Part shown: piece by piece, positions 1 to 8,584 of the stretch
Position numbering within the stretch: position 1 is the stretch's first letter
How the letters are laid out: the number at the start of each line of letters is the position of its first letter
Position numbers and translations under genes: made by a program
Notes under the pieces: model-generated
What the model was told of the DNA's origin: nothing
Database searches by the model: none
Seen by the model: the letters and a program-made list of their open reading frames with translations, nothing else
Assembly: GCA_029863125.1 (NCBI GenBank)
Contig: JAOTWB010000024.1
Span: forward strand, 1-34,390
Direction: 5' to 3'
Source: Gammaproteobacteria bacterium
Lineage (GTDB): Bacteria; Pseudomonadota; Gammaproteobacteria; Steroidobacterales; Woeseiaceae
Length of the DNA: 34,390 nt

Positions 1-499
1 TTTGGTTGCGGTTGCATACACCGATATGTCGTAGTCACGATCGAGATCAGCACCGGGTCGATCCGCCCGCAAATTCAATCACCAGACATGATAGCTGTCG
101 CCCTGATCCGCATCCGATGCGTCGAGCCCTGCCGGGGCGTCGAATCGGAACGCTAGTCGGGTGCCCCTGGCACCCTGCTCCGCGTGTACAACAATCGTGT
201 CCTGCCATTTTGCTTCTTCCTTACGGCTACGATTCTTGCCGTTGCCTGAAACATAACGGCGCAGATTGTTCAGCGTCAGTTCAAACCTGGTTGGCGGATC
301 GAACGGAATATCGAGGTCGATCGTGCCGCCAACGCAGCTCGCGATAAATGATCGAGGCCTGCGGTTCGTCGGGATCGACAGGCACCCACTCCTGCATTCG
401 CCACGCGTCATGGACCGAGCTGCTGACAGACCATAGCATCCACACACCGACAGCAAAAAACGGCAGCGCAAATAGCGTAACTACGATCTTGCTTTTCAT
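1..499 (-). pseudogene. Decayed DUF3592-type membrane protein gene, 5' part in window
   Basis: Reading on the minus strand from an ATG at 499, the product begins with a membrane segment (residues about 3-25, VTLFALPFFAVGVWMLW) followed by MQEWVPV and DPDEPQASIIYRELRW. That frame then runs into a stop at 281. A second frame, from about 340 down to 82, continues with VGGTIDLDIPFDPP, a segment with YVSGNGKNRSRKE, and RGTRLAFRFDAPAGL. It reaches YHVW and an in-frame TGA at 79-81. Past that stop the same frame carries on to the window edge with LNLRADRPGADLDRDYDISV. These three blocks resemble N-terminal, middle and C-terminal parts of DUF3592 membrane proteins, recalled from memory. The stretches normally between them appear deleted. 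The stop is most simply a CGA-to-TGA change. One frame change, one nonsense codon and two apparent deletions make a functional product unlikely. Confidence 0.7.
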
Positions 500-575
500 G
501 CGCGCTACCGTAGCAGCGCGGCGCATCAAACTCTGTGATCCCTGTCGGACTTCATTCTAAGGTAGAATTTTACAC

Positions 576-1376
576 ATGAACGACACCGTCACGCATGAAA
601 ACGAATACGACAATTCGATGGTCAGAATGCTGGAGCTCATCTGGGGCACGGGTTATATGGCGCCCGGCGGACCCGGCAACGTTGCGAACTTATTGGAGGG
701 AACTGAACCCCGAGGCAAACGCATACTGGATGTCGGCTGCGGAATTGGAGGCCCGGCATTCGAAATGGCCCGATCGTTCGATGCGAGTGTCGTCGGAATT
801 GACATCGAAGCACCGCTGATTGAACGCGCAACGGCGGCGGCAAAAAAACTGGGACTGCAGCGCCGGTGCACGTTCGAGACCGTTGATCCGGGACCACTGC
901 CTTTTCCTGATCGGTCGTTCGATATCGTAGTCTCGTCGGGCGCCATCACCCAGACAAGTGACAAGACAACTTTACTCGGCGAGTGCTACCGCGTGCTTGT
1001 TCCGGGTGGCTTTCTCAGTTGCTACGAATGGATGAAATCAGAGCGCGACTACTCGGACGACATGCGCTACTGGTTAAAACTGGAGGGTCTTAGCTACGCC
1101 CTCGAGACGCTGGATGAGCTTGGCGAGAGGTTTCACGCTGCGGGATTTGTTGACGTAATTTCAAGGGATGCATCGGCGTGGTATCGGACTGAGGCGAAAC
1201 GTGAGTACGAACTGATCAAGGGCGCGTTGTACGACGAGCTTGTTGAGCTTCTTGGCAAAAATGACGCCGATCATTTCGTCGAGAACTGGCGCGCCATGGT
1301 CGTCGTGTGCGACTCAGGCGAAATGCGACAGGGCTACTGCCGGGGTCGTCGATTCAATAACGACCGTGTTGTTTGA
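576..1376 (+). CDS. Class I SAM-dependent methyltransferase
   Basis: A 266-residue soluble protein with a Rossmann-type methyltransferase fold. Motif I is ILDVGCGIGG (residues 50-59), followed by GIDIE (74-78), whose acidic residues would bind the ribose of S-adenosylmethionine. LPFPDRSFDIVVSSGAI is the usual motif between strands 3 and 4, and YRVLVPGGFL the post-motif helix and strand. The C-terminal half (WRAMVVVCDSGEMRQGYCRGRR) resembles small-molecule methyltransferases of the sarcosine/phosphoethanolamine type, but the substrate cannot be read from sequence. The ATG at 576 is preceded by AAGGTAG. The last seven codons overlap the 3' end of the convergent cyclic-nucleotide-binding gene by 23 bp, so the tail FNNDRVV may be a recent read-through extension. 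It diverges from the DUF3592 pseudogene. Confidence 0.85.
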   Translation: MNDTVTHENEYDNSMVRMLELIWGTGYMAPGGPGNVANLLEGTEPRGKRILDVGCGIGGPAFEMARSFDASVVGIDIEAPLIERATAAAKKLGLQRRCTFETVDPGPLPFPDRSFDIVVSSGAITQTSDKTTLLGECYRVLVPGGFLSCYEWMKSERDYSDDMRYWLKLEGLSYALETLDELGERFHAAGFVDVISRDASAWYRTEAKREYELIKGALYDELVELLGKNDADHFVENWRAMVVVCDSGEMRQGYCRGRRFNNDRVV

Positions 1377-1833
1377 AGATGTAGTTGTTGAGCTCAATGA
1401 ATTCGGCGTTCATGCGATGCACGATGCGGTGAGTGGAGCGAGCGATAGCGCGCATGACTTTATAAACAAGCTGCGGCTCCGCATCGACGACACTTTCGAA
1501 GTCCTCACGCTTTAAGGTCAGAACATGGGTCGGGCAAAGTGCCCGCAGGCCGACCGTGTGTTCATGGCCGTCGATAAAGCTGAGCTCACCCGCCAGGTCG
1601 CCTTCCCTGAGGATGGCGAGTCCGGCAATATCGCCGCCGCCGGTGTGTTTGACCACTTCGAGCTTGCCCTCCAGCAACACGTGCAGCGAATTGTCGGTTG
1701 TACCCTCCGTAATGAGGTAGTCGCCGTCGGCCAGTTCTCGCGGATTCATCAGGCTGCCGAGCACACCCGCTTCCTCCTGCGAAAGTTCCGCGCCCAGAGA
1801 GGACAGTAGAACCAGGTTGGCATTGTCGGTCAT
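1354..1833 (-). CDS. Cyclic-nucleotide-binding-domain (cNMP) protein, no DNA-binding domain
   Basis: A 159-residue protein that is almost entirely one CRP/PKA-type cNMP-binding beta-barrel (residues about 10-135). It has the family pattern LADGDYLITEGTTDNSLHVLLEGKLEVV and a phosphate-binding cassette region GDLAGELSFIDGHEHTVGLRA. No helix-turn-helix follows; the C-terminus is a helix-rich tail of about 25 residues. The cassette keeps the Gly-Glu-Leu start, but the Arg-Ser/Thr-Ala that normally binds the cyclic phosphate is replaced by His-Thr-Val. Binding of cAMP or cGMP is therefore doubtful. The gene lies downstream of the glutathione S-transferase on the same strand with about 100 bp between, and converges on the methyltransferase with a 23 bp overlap. 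A regulatory or scaffold role is inference. Confidence 0.8.
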   Translation of the reverse strand: MTDNANLVLLSSLGAELSQEEAGVLGSLMNPRELADGDYLITEGTTDNSLHVLLEGKLEVVKHTGGGDIAGLAILREGDLAGELSFIDGHEHTVGLRALCPTHVLTLKREDFESVVDAEPQLVYKVMRAIARSTHRIVHRMNAEFIELNNYIFKQHGRY

Positions 1834-1934
1834 GTTTGTTCCCCGGGAGCTGACTCGATTACGGCGATGATAGTGAAAAAAAAGCCAAGAAAGCCATACG
1901 TAGAATGCCCAAGTCGCGTGGCACGAAGGACAGG

Positions 1935-2621
1935 CTAGGAATTCCTGCCTGTGCCCATCAGCTCGTAATGGCCACCACGGTCAAGAGCCGCTTTATAAGC
2001 CGGTCGTGCGCGAACATTCTTGAGAAAGGCCGCGAGATGCGGATAGCCGGACGTGAGGTCCGTCCGTACTTCGGCCGCTTCCAGCGCAAAACTCATCTGC
2101 ACATCGGCGGCTGTAAACTTGTCGCCGCAGAACCATTTTGACTCGCTCAGCGTTTGCTCCATGAACTCGAGGTTGCTCTTTACATTGGCGTCCAGATAGC
2201 CATCGCGCACCTTGCCGGCAATGCCTTTCGCGATCGGCTTAACGAAGAACGGCATCGGCGCCGTTTCTATGCGTGCGAGAATCAGCGAGATAATCATCAA
2301 AGGCATGAAGGTACCTTCCGCGTAGTGTAACCAGTACGTGTATGAGCGCCATTCAGGCGTACCGATCACCGGGTGCACTCTGCCGTCGTCGTAGGTGTGC
2401 ACCAGGTATTCAATAATCGCACCGGATTCCGCCATCGTGACATCTCCGTCCACAATGACGGGCGCTTTGCCGAGCGGGTGAATGTCCTTGAGTTCCGGGG
2501 GTGCCAGGCTGGTCGCCTTGTCGCGCCCGTAGCGCTTGATGTCATACTCTACACCGAGCTCTTCCAGCAGCCACAGTACACGTTGTGAGCGCGAGTTTTC
2601 CAGATGATGAACGATCAGCAT
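1935..2621 (-). CDS. Glutathione S-transferase
   Basis: A 228-residue two-domain GST. The N-terminal thioredoxin-like domain (about 1-80) starts LIVHHLENSRSQRVLWLLEE and includes HPLGKAPVIVDGDVTMAESGAII. This contains the cis-proline (KAPV) and the Glu-Ser pair that binds the gamma-glutamyl group. The helical C-terminal domain carries the N-capping motif region FTAADVQMSFAL. The Ser in the ENSRSQR segment is the likely catalytic position, as in bacterial and fungal GSTs of the GstA/Ure2-like kind. The reaction would be glutathione conjugation or thiol transfer in the cytoplasm; the electrophile is unknown. It is transcribed toward the cNMP-domain gene and divergent from mscS. The 174 bp to mscS holds no other gene that I can see. 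Confidence 0.9.
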   Translation of the reverse strand: MLIVHHLENSRSQRVLWLLEELGVEYDIKRYGRDKATSLAPPELKDIHPLGKAPVIVDGDVTMAESGAIIEYLVHTYDDGRVHPVIGTPEWRSYTYWLHYAEGTFMPLMIISLILARIETAPMPFFVKPIAKGIAGKVRDGYLDANVKSNLEFMEQTLSESKWFCGDKFTAADVQMSFALEAAEVRTDLTSGYPHLAAFLKNVRARPAYKAALDRGGHYELMGTGRNS

Positions 2622-2795
2622 TGTCTTCTCCCCCTCGATTCTGAATTTTGTACAGGATACTGCAATTTGGAGGCGGTGGCGGCCTTGAGACCCTACGTCG
2701 CCTGCATCTCAGTGCACGGTAAAGTGCATGAACTCCCAATTTCTCGTAGCATGAGCGACCTGTACCCGTCCTGAAGCCGACTCACTGTTGACCGA

Positions 2796-4967
2796 ATGAA
2801 AATAGCGCAATCGTCACGCCTCCTGCCGCTGCTGCTAGGCTTATTGTTCGCGGCGAGCGCCCTGGCCCAGGAGCCTCTGGCCAGTGAGGAACCCGCCACG
2901 CCGGACCTGCGTTCCCTGCAAACCAACTGGTGGGCCTACTTCGAGGGGTCCCGCGCCGAGGTCGAACCGAGGATCAAGGCTTACCTCGAGGATACGAGTT
3001 CCCAGATCGCCGACCTGGCCCCGCAGAACCAGCTGATCGCCCAGGCAATTCTCGATTCCGTAAGCGACAACTTCACCGCCTACCTGGCCCTTCTCGACGA
3101 CACCGAGCTTGAGCCGACGGAGCTGGAACCGGCCGCGGCGAATTATTCGATCGATGACCTGCTCGAGCTCGCGGCGAATGCCCGGGCTGCGCGCCTGGCG
3201 GCGGACGAGGAACAGCTCGAGGTCGATCGCGAACAGCGCGTGCTCGACGGCACAAAGCGGCATCGAGATGCCGTGTTCGACGACTACGTGGACGCTCCAG
3301 CCGGCGATGAACGTTGGCTGGCCGGCCTGAGATTGCTGCAGGCGCGCTCGGCCACGGCTATTTCGACACGTCGCCTCGCGCTGCTACGCAAGCGATCGGA
3401 ACTCGCCAGCGCCTTTGCGCAGGCGATGGCGACACGCGCCGATTTGGCCAGGGATCGCCTGGCGATCACAGCCGAGGAGGCCGATCTCGACGCCCTGAAC
3501 AAGCGCGTGGATGCCGGGACGGCCGCCGTTGAAAAATCCGAAGCGGAGCTGCGTGCGGCTCAAATTGCCGCCAGCGGGCTCGACCTCAATACCGCTCTGG
3601 GCCGCTCGCAGCAACGCCTGCAGCAACAGCGGCTGACGGCTGCCGAGATCAGCCTCGCGCTGGCCAATGCGACGTTGGCGCAGTCCGAGGCGCAGCGCTG
3701 GTGGACCGAACTGGTTCTGGACACGGCGACAGAGGCCGACGCGGTCCAAGACAAGGCGCTCGAATGGTCGGAATTCGTGCGCGGCACCGAGCAGAGTGTG
3801 CCCGAGTGGCGGCGCGAAACCGGGGATGAGCTGCTTGCGATCCAAAGCATCAACCGGGACGGGCTAGATCGTGCTTCCCGTCGACTGCTCGATCAACGGC
3901 TCGGTATGGCTCAGCAAACCCTGACTCAGATCGGAGAACTTGGCGCGGCGATCGCCGATTTGAAGCTCATGATGCTGGTTGTCGATAACGCCGCCGCCGA
4001 GTATGAGGGCGCGTTCAAGTCCTGGCTTTCCGGCATCAGCCGTTCGATAAAGACAGCTTACATTCGCGTCGCCGGCCTCGCCGACGTCACCTTGTTTTCG
4101 GTGGGGGAAACGCCGGTTGCCGGCCGCGACATACTGCGCGTACTGGTCATCCTGGGCATCGCCTACCTCCTTTCCCGCGGCATAGGTCACGCCATCAGGC
4201 GGGTTGGTGAGGACGAATCGAGCGGCACGCAGGCGTCACTTTACACGGTCGGTCGACTCAGCCACTACACGATCATCATTCTTGGATTAGTGATAGCACT
4301 ATCCTCCATCGGGCTCGATTTCAGCAATCTGGCGCTGGTTGCCGGCGCGCTCAGTGTCGGCATCGGTTTTGGTCTGCAGTCCATCGTCAACAACTTCGTC
4401 TCGGGACTGATCATCCTCTTCGAGCACTCGCTGCGAGTTGGCGATTATATTGAACTCGATACGGGGCTGACGGGCACCGTCAAAGCCATTAACGTGCGCA
4501 GCACGCTCATCAACACCAACGACAATATTGACATCGTCGTCCCTAATTCCGAGTTCGTCACCACGAAACTCACTAACTGGACGCTGGGCGAGCGCATACT
4601 GCGCGTCCGCATTCCGTTCGGCGTGGCCTATGGCAGCGACAAGGATACGGTGAAAAAAGCGGCGCTAGAGGCCGCGGCCGAAGTCTCTTACACATTAACT
4701 AACATGAAAGGCCGTGAGCCCGATGTCTGGCTCGTGGAATACGGCGACAGCAGCCTGAATTTCCTGCTGCTTGTCTGGGTAAATCGACAGGGCGCCCGGC
4801 GCCCGACCAGAACCCGCTCCGCCTATCTCTGGGCGCTCGAGACCAAGCTGGCCGAATACGGCATCGAGATTCCCTTTCCCCAGCGTGATCTGCACCTACG
4901 CTCCGGATGGCCGGATGCGCAAGCTCCAACACCACCCAAACCACCGCCCGCGCCACAAGAAACATGA
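2796..4967 (+). CDS. MscS-family mechanosensitive channel with long periplasmic N-terminus
   Basis: A 723-residue inner-membrane channel. Residues 1-25 form a signal peptide ending ALA-QE. Residues about 30-430 are a hydrophilic, alanine/glutamate/arginine-rich helical region, likely coiled-coil and periplasmic. Membrane helices follow at about 446-468 (DILRVLVILGIAYLL) and 488-505 (YTIIILGLVIALSSIGL). The pore helix is at about 511-545 (GALSVGIGFGLQSIVNNFVSG), the hallmark of MscS. The beta domain follows, with LRVGDYIELDTGLTGTVKAI and IVVPNSEFVTTKLTNWT. A proline-rich tail (PTPPKPPPAP) ends the protein. It is far longer than E. coli MscS (286 residues) and closer to MscK/YbdG-type large channels, though with fewer N-terminal helices. 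Its role would be relief of hypo-osmotic stress. No clear ribosome-binding site precedes the ATG; the start is chosen for the signal peptide. Confidence 0.9.
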   Translation: MKIAQSSRLLPLLLGLLFAASALAQEPLASEEPATPDLRSLQTNWWAYFEGSRAEVEPRIKAYLEDTSSQIADLAPQNQLIAQAILDSVSDNFTAYLALLDDTELEPTELEPAAANYSIDDLLELAANARAARLAADEEQLEVDREQRVLDGTKRHRDAVFDDYVDAPAGDERWLAGLRLLQARSATAISTRRLALLRKRSELASAFAQAMATRADLARDRLAITAEEADLDALNKRVDAGTAAVEKSEAELRAAQIAASGLDLNTALGRSQQRLQQQRLTAAEISLALANATLAQSEAQRWWTELVLDTATEADAVQDKALEWSEFVRGTEQSVPEWRRETGDELLAIQSINRDGLDRASRRLLDQRLGMAQQTLTQIGELGAAIADLKLMMLVVDNAAAEYEGAFKSWLSGISRSIKTAYIRVAGLADVTLFSVGETPVAGRDILRVLVILGIAYLLSRGIGHAIRRVGEDESSGTQASLYTVGRLSHYTIIILGLVIALSSIGLDFSNLALVAGALSVGIGFGLQSIVNNFVSGLIILFEHSLRVGDYIELDTGLTGTVKAINVRSTLINTNDNIDIVVPNSEFVTTKLTNWTLGERILRVRIPFGVAYGSDKDTVKKAALEAAAEVSYTLTNMKGREPDVWLVEYGDSSLNFLLLVWVNRQGARRPTRTRSAYLWALETKLAEYGIEIPFPQRDLHLRSGWPDAQAPTPPKPPPAPQET

Positions 4968-5042
4968 TGAATGGGAATCGGGAATGGGGGTATTGTTGAT
5001 TTAACGAGTTAATACGCTAAATCAAGAATGTCCCTGGTCTGG

Positions 5043-5636
5043 TCAGGCAGACGCTGTTGCCCGAGTCCGTCGTTGCCCCAGCCGCGCGAGTTGCTCCGGC
5101 GGAATATAGTCGAAAATAAACGTAATCCGGTCTTCAGCGCCCTTGTTCATCACGCTGTGGTTTTTTTGATTATTGATCTCGTAGGCCCTGCCAACCTCCA
5201 GGCGATGCGGCCTGCCGTCAATCATGAAGCGAACCCTGGGATTTGTCGTAATCGGCACATGGATGCGATGGCCAATGTGAAACGATGGGTGCGTGTCTAT
5301 ATGCGGCCTAATCTTGCCGCCCGACAATAGCTTGGCAGCCATCGCGCGAACAATGGTGCCGCCCTTCGGATAATGCCTGTCGATAATGCCGTGCATCAGC
5401 GGGATCGCCACATCGGCGAGCCGATCCCAACCCGGTTCCTTGGAAATTTCGATCTCGGGCCAGTGTTCGAGATTTACGAATACCAGCACAATCGACTCGG
5501 TTTCCCTGTGCACATCGAAAACCTGCTGACGATACTGGTCTTCCCGCCAGGCTTCCTCGTCCTGGGCAAGAATCGCGTCGCTCAATGCAGCAGCGTCAAT
5601 GCTGCCGAGGTCGCGGAGAAGTGTATCGATATCCAT
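5043..5636 (-). CDS. Aspartyl/asparaginyl beta-hydroxylase-like 2-oxoglutarate oxygenase
   Basis: A 197-residue protein whose second half is the Asp/Asn hydroxylase double-stranded beta-helix. Visible elements are GGKIRPHIDTHPSFHIGHRIHVPI (residues 106-129), in which His112 and Asp114 would bind iron, then the strands around GRPHRLEVGRAYEINNQ. KNHSVMNKG supplies the distal His160, and EDRITFIFDYIPP supplies Arg170 for 2-oxoglutarate. It should hydroxylate a side chain using O2 and 2-oxoglutarate; the target is unknown. It starts 22 bp after the stop of the TonB-dependent receptor on the same strand, so the two very probably share a transcript. It lacks the TPR region of animal AspH. It converges on mscS with 75 bp between them. 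Confidence 0.85.
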   Translation of the reverse strand: MDIDTLLRDLGSIDAAALSDAILAQDEEAWREDQYRQQVFDVHRETESIVLVFVNLEHWPEIEISKEPGWDRLADVAIPLMHGIIDRHYPKGGTIVRAMAAKLLSGGKIRPHIDTHPSFHIGHRIHVPITTNPRVRFMIDGRPHRLEVGRAYEINNQKNHSVMNKGAEDRITFIFDYIPPEQLARLGQRRTRATASA

Positions 5637-5658
5637 CGACGGTTCGGTGTCGACTTCG

Positions 5659-8310
5659 TTACTTGAAGTGTCTCCGGTAATTGATGCCGATTGTCCGTGG
5701 ACGGTTCACACTAAGCCGCGTTTGGAACCAGCGATCGTTATAGTACTCTTCGGCATACTCATCCGTGGCGTTGTTGACGTAAAGATTCGCACTCCAGTTC
5801 TCGGCATCGAGGCCGAAGCGCAGGTTGACGAGCGTATAGGCAGATTGCTTGCGTGCCAATGTAGCGGCCTCAATGGATTGAATGCCCGCCAGCGAACTCA
5901 CCGAGTCACCCGTGTGCTGGACGCCAATAGCGAATGACGGCTCTGCGCCCCACAGTTTGTTGTCGAAATACCGATCAACGCTCAGGCTGGCTTTCATGTC
6001 AGGTGTCAGTGGCAGCGGTGTGCCTTTTTTCGCCGAACGATCCACAGGCGCACCATCGACTTGGAAAACGCCGTCCTTGGAAAGTTCTGCCTCATTCAAG
6101 CCCAGGTTCGCGGTGACATTCCAGCCATCCGCCGGTATCCAGTTCAGGAATGCTTCGACGCCGGTGATTTCGGCCTCTGGGAAGTTAATGATTCCGAGGT
6201 TGAACAGAAATGGCGTCGGGTCCTCTGTCTCTATCTGAATATCTTCCCAGATCATGCGATAAGCCGTGACATTGAACTGCACGCGCCCGTCGGCCAGCGT
6301 TGTCTTGGCCCCAATCTCGTAATTCTTCACGAGATCGGAGTCATAGGTGTTTAATGGCGTTCGCCCAAAAACCGAGCGTGGTTTGGCCGCGTTGGCGCCG
6401 CCCCGACGGAAACCCTCGGAATAAGTGCCGTACACCATGCGATTGTCATCGAAGGTATAGGTCAAAGTGGCTTTCGGCACGAAACCGCTCTCACTCGCCG
6501 ATGAGAGCGAGTCCTGGTAACAGTGGTCGGCTACCTTGTAATCTGTCCCGTTAACGAAAGTCCCGGTGCCACTTATGTCTGCGCAGTTCGCTTCGCGCGG
6601 CAATGCTCTGTAATCCTGATGAGCACCGATCAATGTGCCTTGCTGCAGGCGGCGGTCTCTATCGACGTCGAACCAGCGGCCGCCTAGCGTGATGTTGAAG
6701 TTTTCCGAGACATCGAAGCTGGCCTCGCCAAAGATCGCAAACTGTTTCAACGTGTTGTCGTAAACACCCGTCCACCAGTTATTCGAGGGATATACCGGAT
6801 AGGTGCAATCGTTTGTATTGTTTACCCCGGTACCGCAGTTGTAATAAAACGCGAGGTAATTCAGGTAGTGATGGGCACCGCCAAAATAGTAATAAACGAC
6901 ATTACCGTCGTCATCGAGACGGGGATTTCCGTCGATGTCGAGCAACGGAAATGTCCCGGCAATCCCGCTTTGATCCAGGTCTTTGACATTCGACGCGAAA
7001 TGCGCGTGTTCCTCTACCTTGTTATAGAAAGCGCCGATAATGCCCGACCAGCGACTGTCCGAGTCGCTCGGCGTTGCGACCCGTAGCTCGATACTGGTTC
7101 GATCCGACTCGCCGAGACTGAATACCTGAGCACGGGGGTCCTGACTGGGCCAGAAGTCGTAAATCGCCGAACACGCATCCGATAAATAACAGTCACGAGG
7201 ATCGGCCGCGTCGTTCCACTTGGGGATATAACGCTCCTGCCAGCTTCCGAGATAAGTCGTCGCATCGGCCCGGAATAGATATTCCCGATTCATGAAAGAG
7301 GTAGCCAGGACGACATCTGCTCCGCCGAGGCGGCCTTCGAGAGTCAGCGCGAGCTGATACCACTCGTCCTCGAAGTCTTCCTCCTCATAACGGAGCTGCT
7401 GCCACTCGCCTAAACTTGCGGCTACCAGGTCATTCTCGGGCAGATCAGTGTCACCGAAACCGTCCTCTTCGAGTTTCTGATAAATGGCACCAATATCGAC
7501 ATTCCAATTTTCCGTCGGCAGCCAGCGAAGATTCGCCCTGACTCCGGTGGTGGTTGACGTATTGACGTCTTCCTCAACAAATTCGGAATTGTCGAATGTG
7601 CCCACACGACCCTTCGGGTAAACGTCCCCAACCGGACTCGCACCCAGGACATTATCGATGTAACCAGCTTCCTCGGCCTGGAATCCGACCAGCCGTATCG
7701 CGGCCTGGTCACTGATCGGTATGTTTACCATGGCGCTGACGTCGTAGCCGACGTCACCATGCGCTACGCTCGACGCGCCGAGATCGACCCAGCCCTCGAA
7801 TCCGGTCGTGTCCGGCTTGTTGGTGATGATGCGCAACGTGCCGCACTGCGAGGCATCGCCGAACAGCGAGCCCTGCGGGCCGCTCAGGGCTTCGACACGC
7901 TCGATATCGATCAGGCGGGGATCGGGATTGAAGCCAGCAACCGTAATCGGCTGTTCGTCCAGGTAGACAGCGGTCGTCGGATTAGCGGCGAATGCGATGC
8001 CAGACACAGCACACCCTCGCATGATGACATTCGAGCCACCCGGATGCCGCGTCCCGAATGACAGCGCCGGTATGCGGCCGGCGTAATCTTCGAGCTGCTT
8101 GAATCCCTCGCGGACGATATCGTCATTGCCAAACGCCGTGATGGACATCGGCACATCTTGAATACTTTCTGCGCGCTTTGTGGCCGTTACGACGATTTCT
8201 TCGATCGCGACCGTCTGTGCGTGAGCAACTGGTGCTGCTGCACAAGCCGTTGAAACGGCGACGGCGAGAGAAGTCCTGGAGAATTGCTGCGGTGCTTGCT
8301 GATCAGACAT
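5659..8310 (-). CDS. TonB-dependent outer-membrane receptor
   Basis: An 883-residue receptor for active uptake across the outer membrane, powered by TonB-ExbBD. A signal peptide (about 1-31, ending AHA-Q) is followed by the TonB box EEIVVTATKR (37-46). The plug domain (to about 165) has VYLDEQPI, IERVEALSGPQGSLFG and GTLRIITNKPD. A 22-strand-type barrel then carries late signatures VYGTYSEGFRRGG, NYEIGAKTTLADGRVQFN and RPRTIGINYRRHF. The C-terminus ends in Phe-Lys rather than a terminal aromatic. The plug has two unusual cysteines (Cys100 in RGCAVSG, Cys156 in SQCGTL), and loops contain more cysteine pairs. GGGGACAAGA before the ATG gives a good ribosome-binding site. The hydroxylase gene follows 22 bp downstream. 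The ligand is unknown; no siderophore or B12 genes are nearby. Confidence 0.93.
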   Translation of the reverse strand: MSDQQAPQQFSRTSLAVAVSTACAAAPVAHAQTVAIEEIVVTATKRAESIQDVPMSITAFGNDDIVREGFKQLEDYAGRIPALSFGTRHPGGSNVIMRGCAVSGIAFAANPTTAVYLDEQPITVAGFNPDPRLIDIERVEALSGPQGSLFGDASQCGTLRIITNKPDTTGFEGWVDLGASSVAHGDVGYDVSAMVNIPISDQAAIRLVGFQAEEAGYIDNVLGASPVGDVYPKGRVGTFDNSEFVEEDVNTSTTTGVRANLRWLPTENWNVDIGAIYQKLEEDGFGDTDLPENDLVAASLGEWQQLRYEEEDFEDEWYQLALTLEGRLGGADVVLATSFMNREYLFRADATTYLGSWQERYIPKWNDAADPRDCYLSDACSAIYDFWPSQDPRAQVFSLGESDRTSIELRVATPSDSDSRWSGIIGAFYNKVEEHAHFASNVKDLDQSGIAGTFPLLDIDGNPRLDDDGNVVYYYFGGAHHYLNYLAFYYNCGTGVNNTNDCTYPVYPSNNWWTGVYDNTLKQFAIFGEASFDVSENFNITLGGRWFDVDRDRRLQQGTLIGAHQDYRALPREANCADISGTGTFVNGTDYKVADHCYQDSLSSASESGFVPKATLTYTFDDNRMVYGTYSEGFRRGGANAAKPRSVFGRTPLNTYDSDLVKNYEIGAKTTLADGRVQFNVTAYRMIWEDIQIETEDPTPFLFNLGIINFPEAEITGVEAFLNWIPADGWNVTANLGLNEAELSKDGVFQVDGAPVDRSAKKGTPLPLTPDMKASLSVDRYFDNKLWGAEPSFAIGVQHTGDSVSSLAGIQSIEAATLARKQSAYTLVNLRFGLDAENWSANLYVNNATDEYAEEYYNDRWFQTRLSVNRPRTIGINYRRHFK

Positions 8311-8584
8311 TCTTGTCCCCCGGTAACAAAAACGTTTTATTTAGAGATTCAGTGTGCCGCCTGGCCCCCGGCATCACTTATTCCCGATGCTACCTCACTG
8401 TGGCCCAGCAATCCAAGAACTTCTGGGGGGTCGGCCGGTCCGCGATTCAGGATGGCCAGGCCGCGATCTCTCCATCGGCAGGTTACTGTATAGTATTCAT
8501 AATGTTACGTTTTCTTTACGTTGAGCCTTTAGTTATGCGCGTTTCACAATATGAGCCGCTCAAGCGCCGTGCATCACCGAGCCC

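Noticed and set aside
79-81. TGA in the DUF3592 frame as evidence of stop-codon reassignment
   Set aside because: Many intact genes in the window end in TGA, and this gene also has a frame change and deletions; simple decay explains it.
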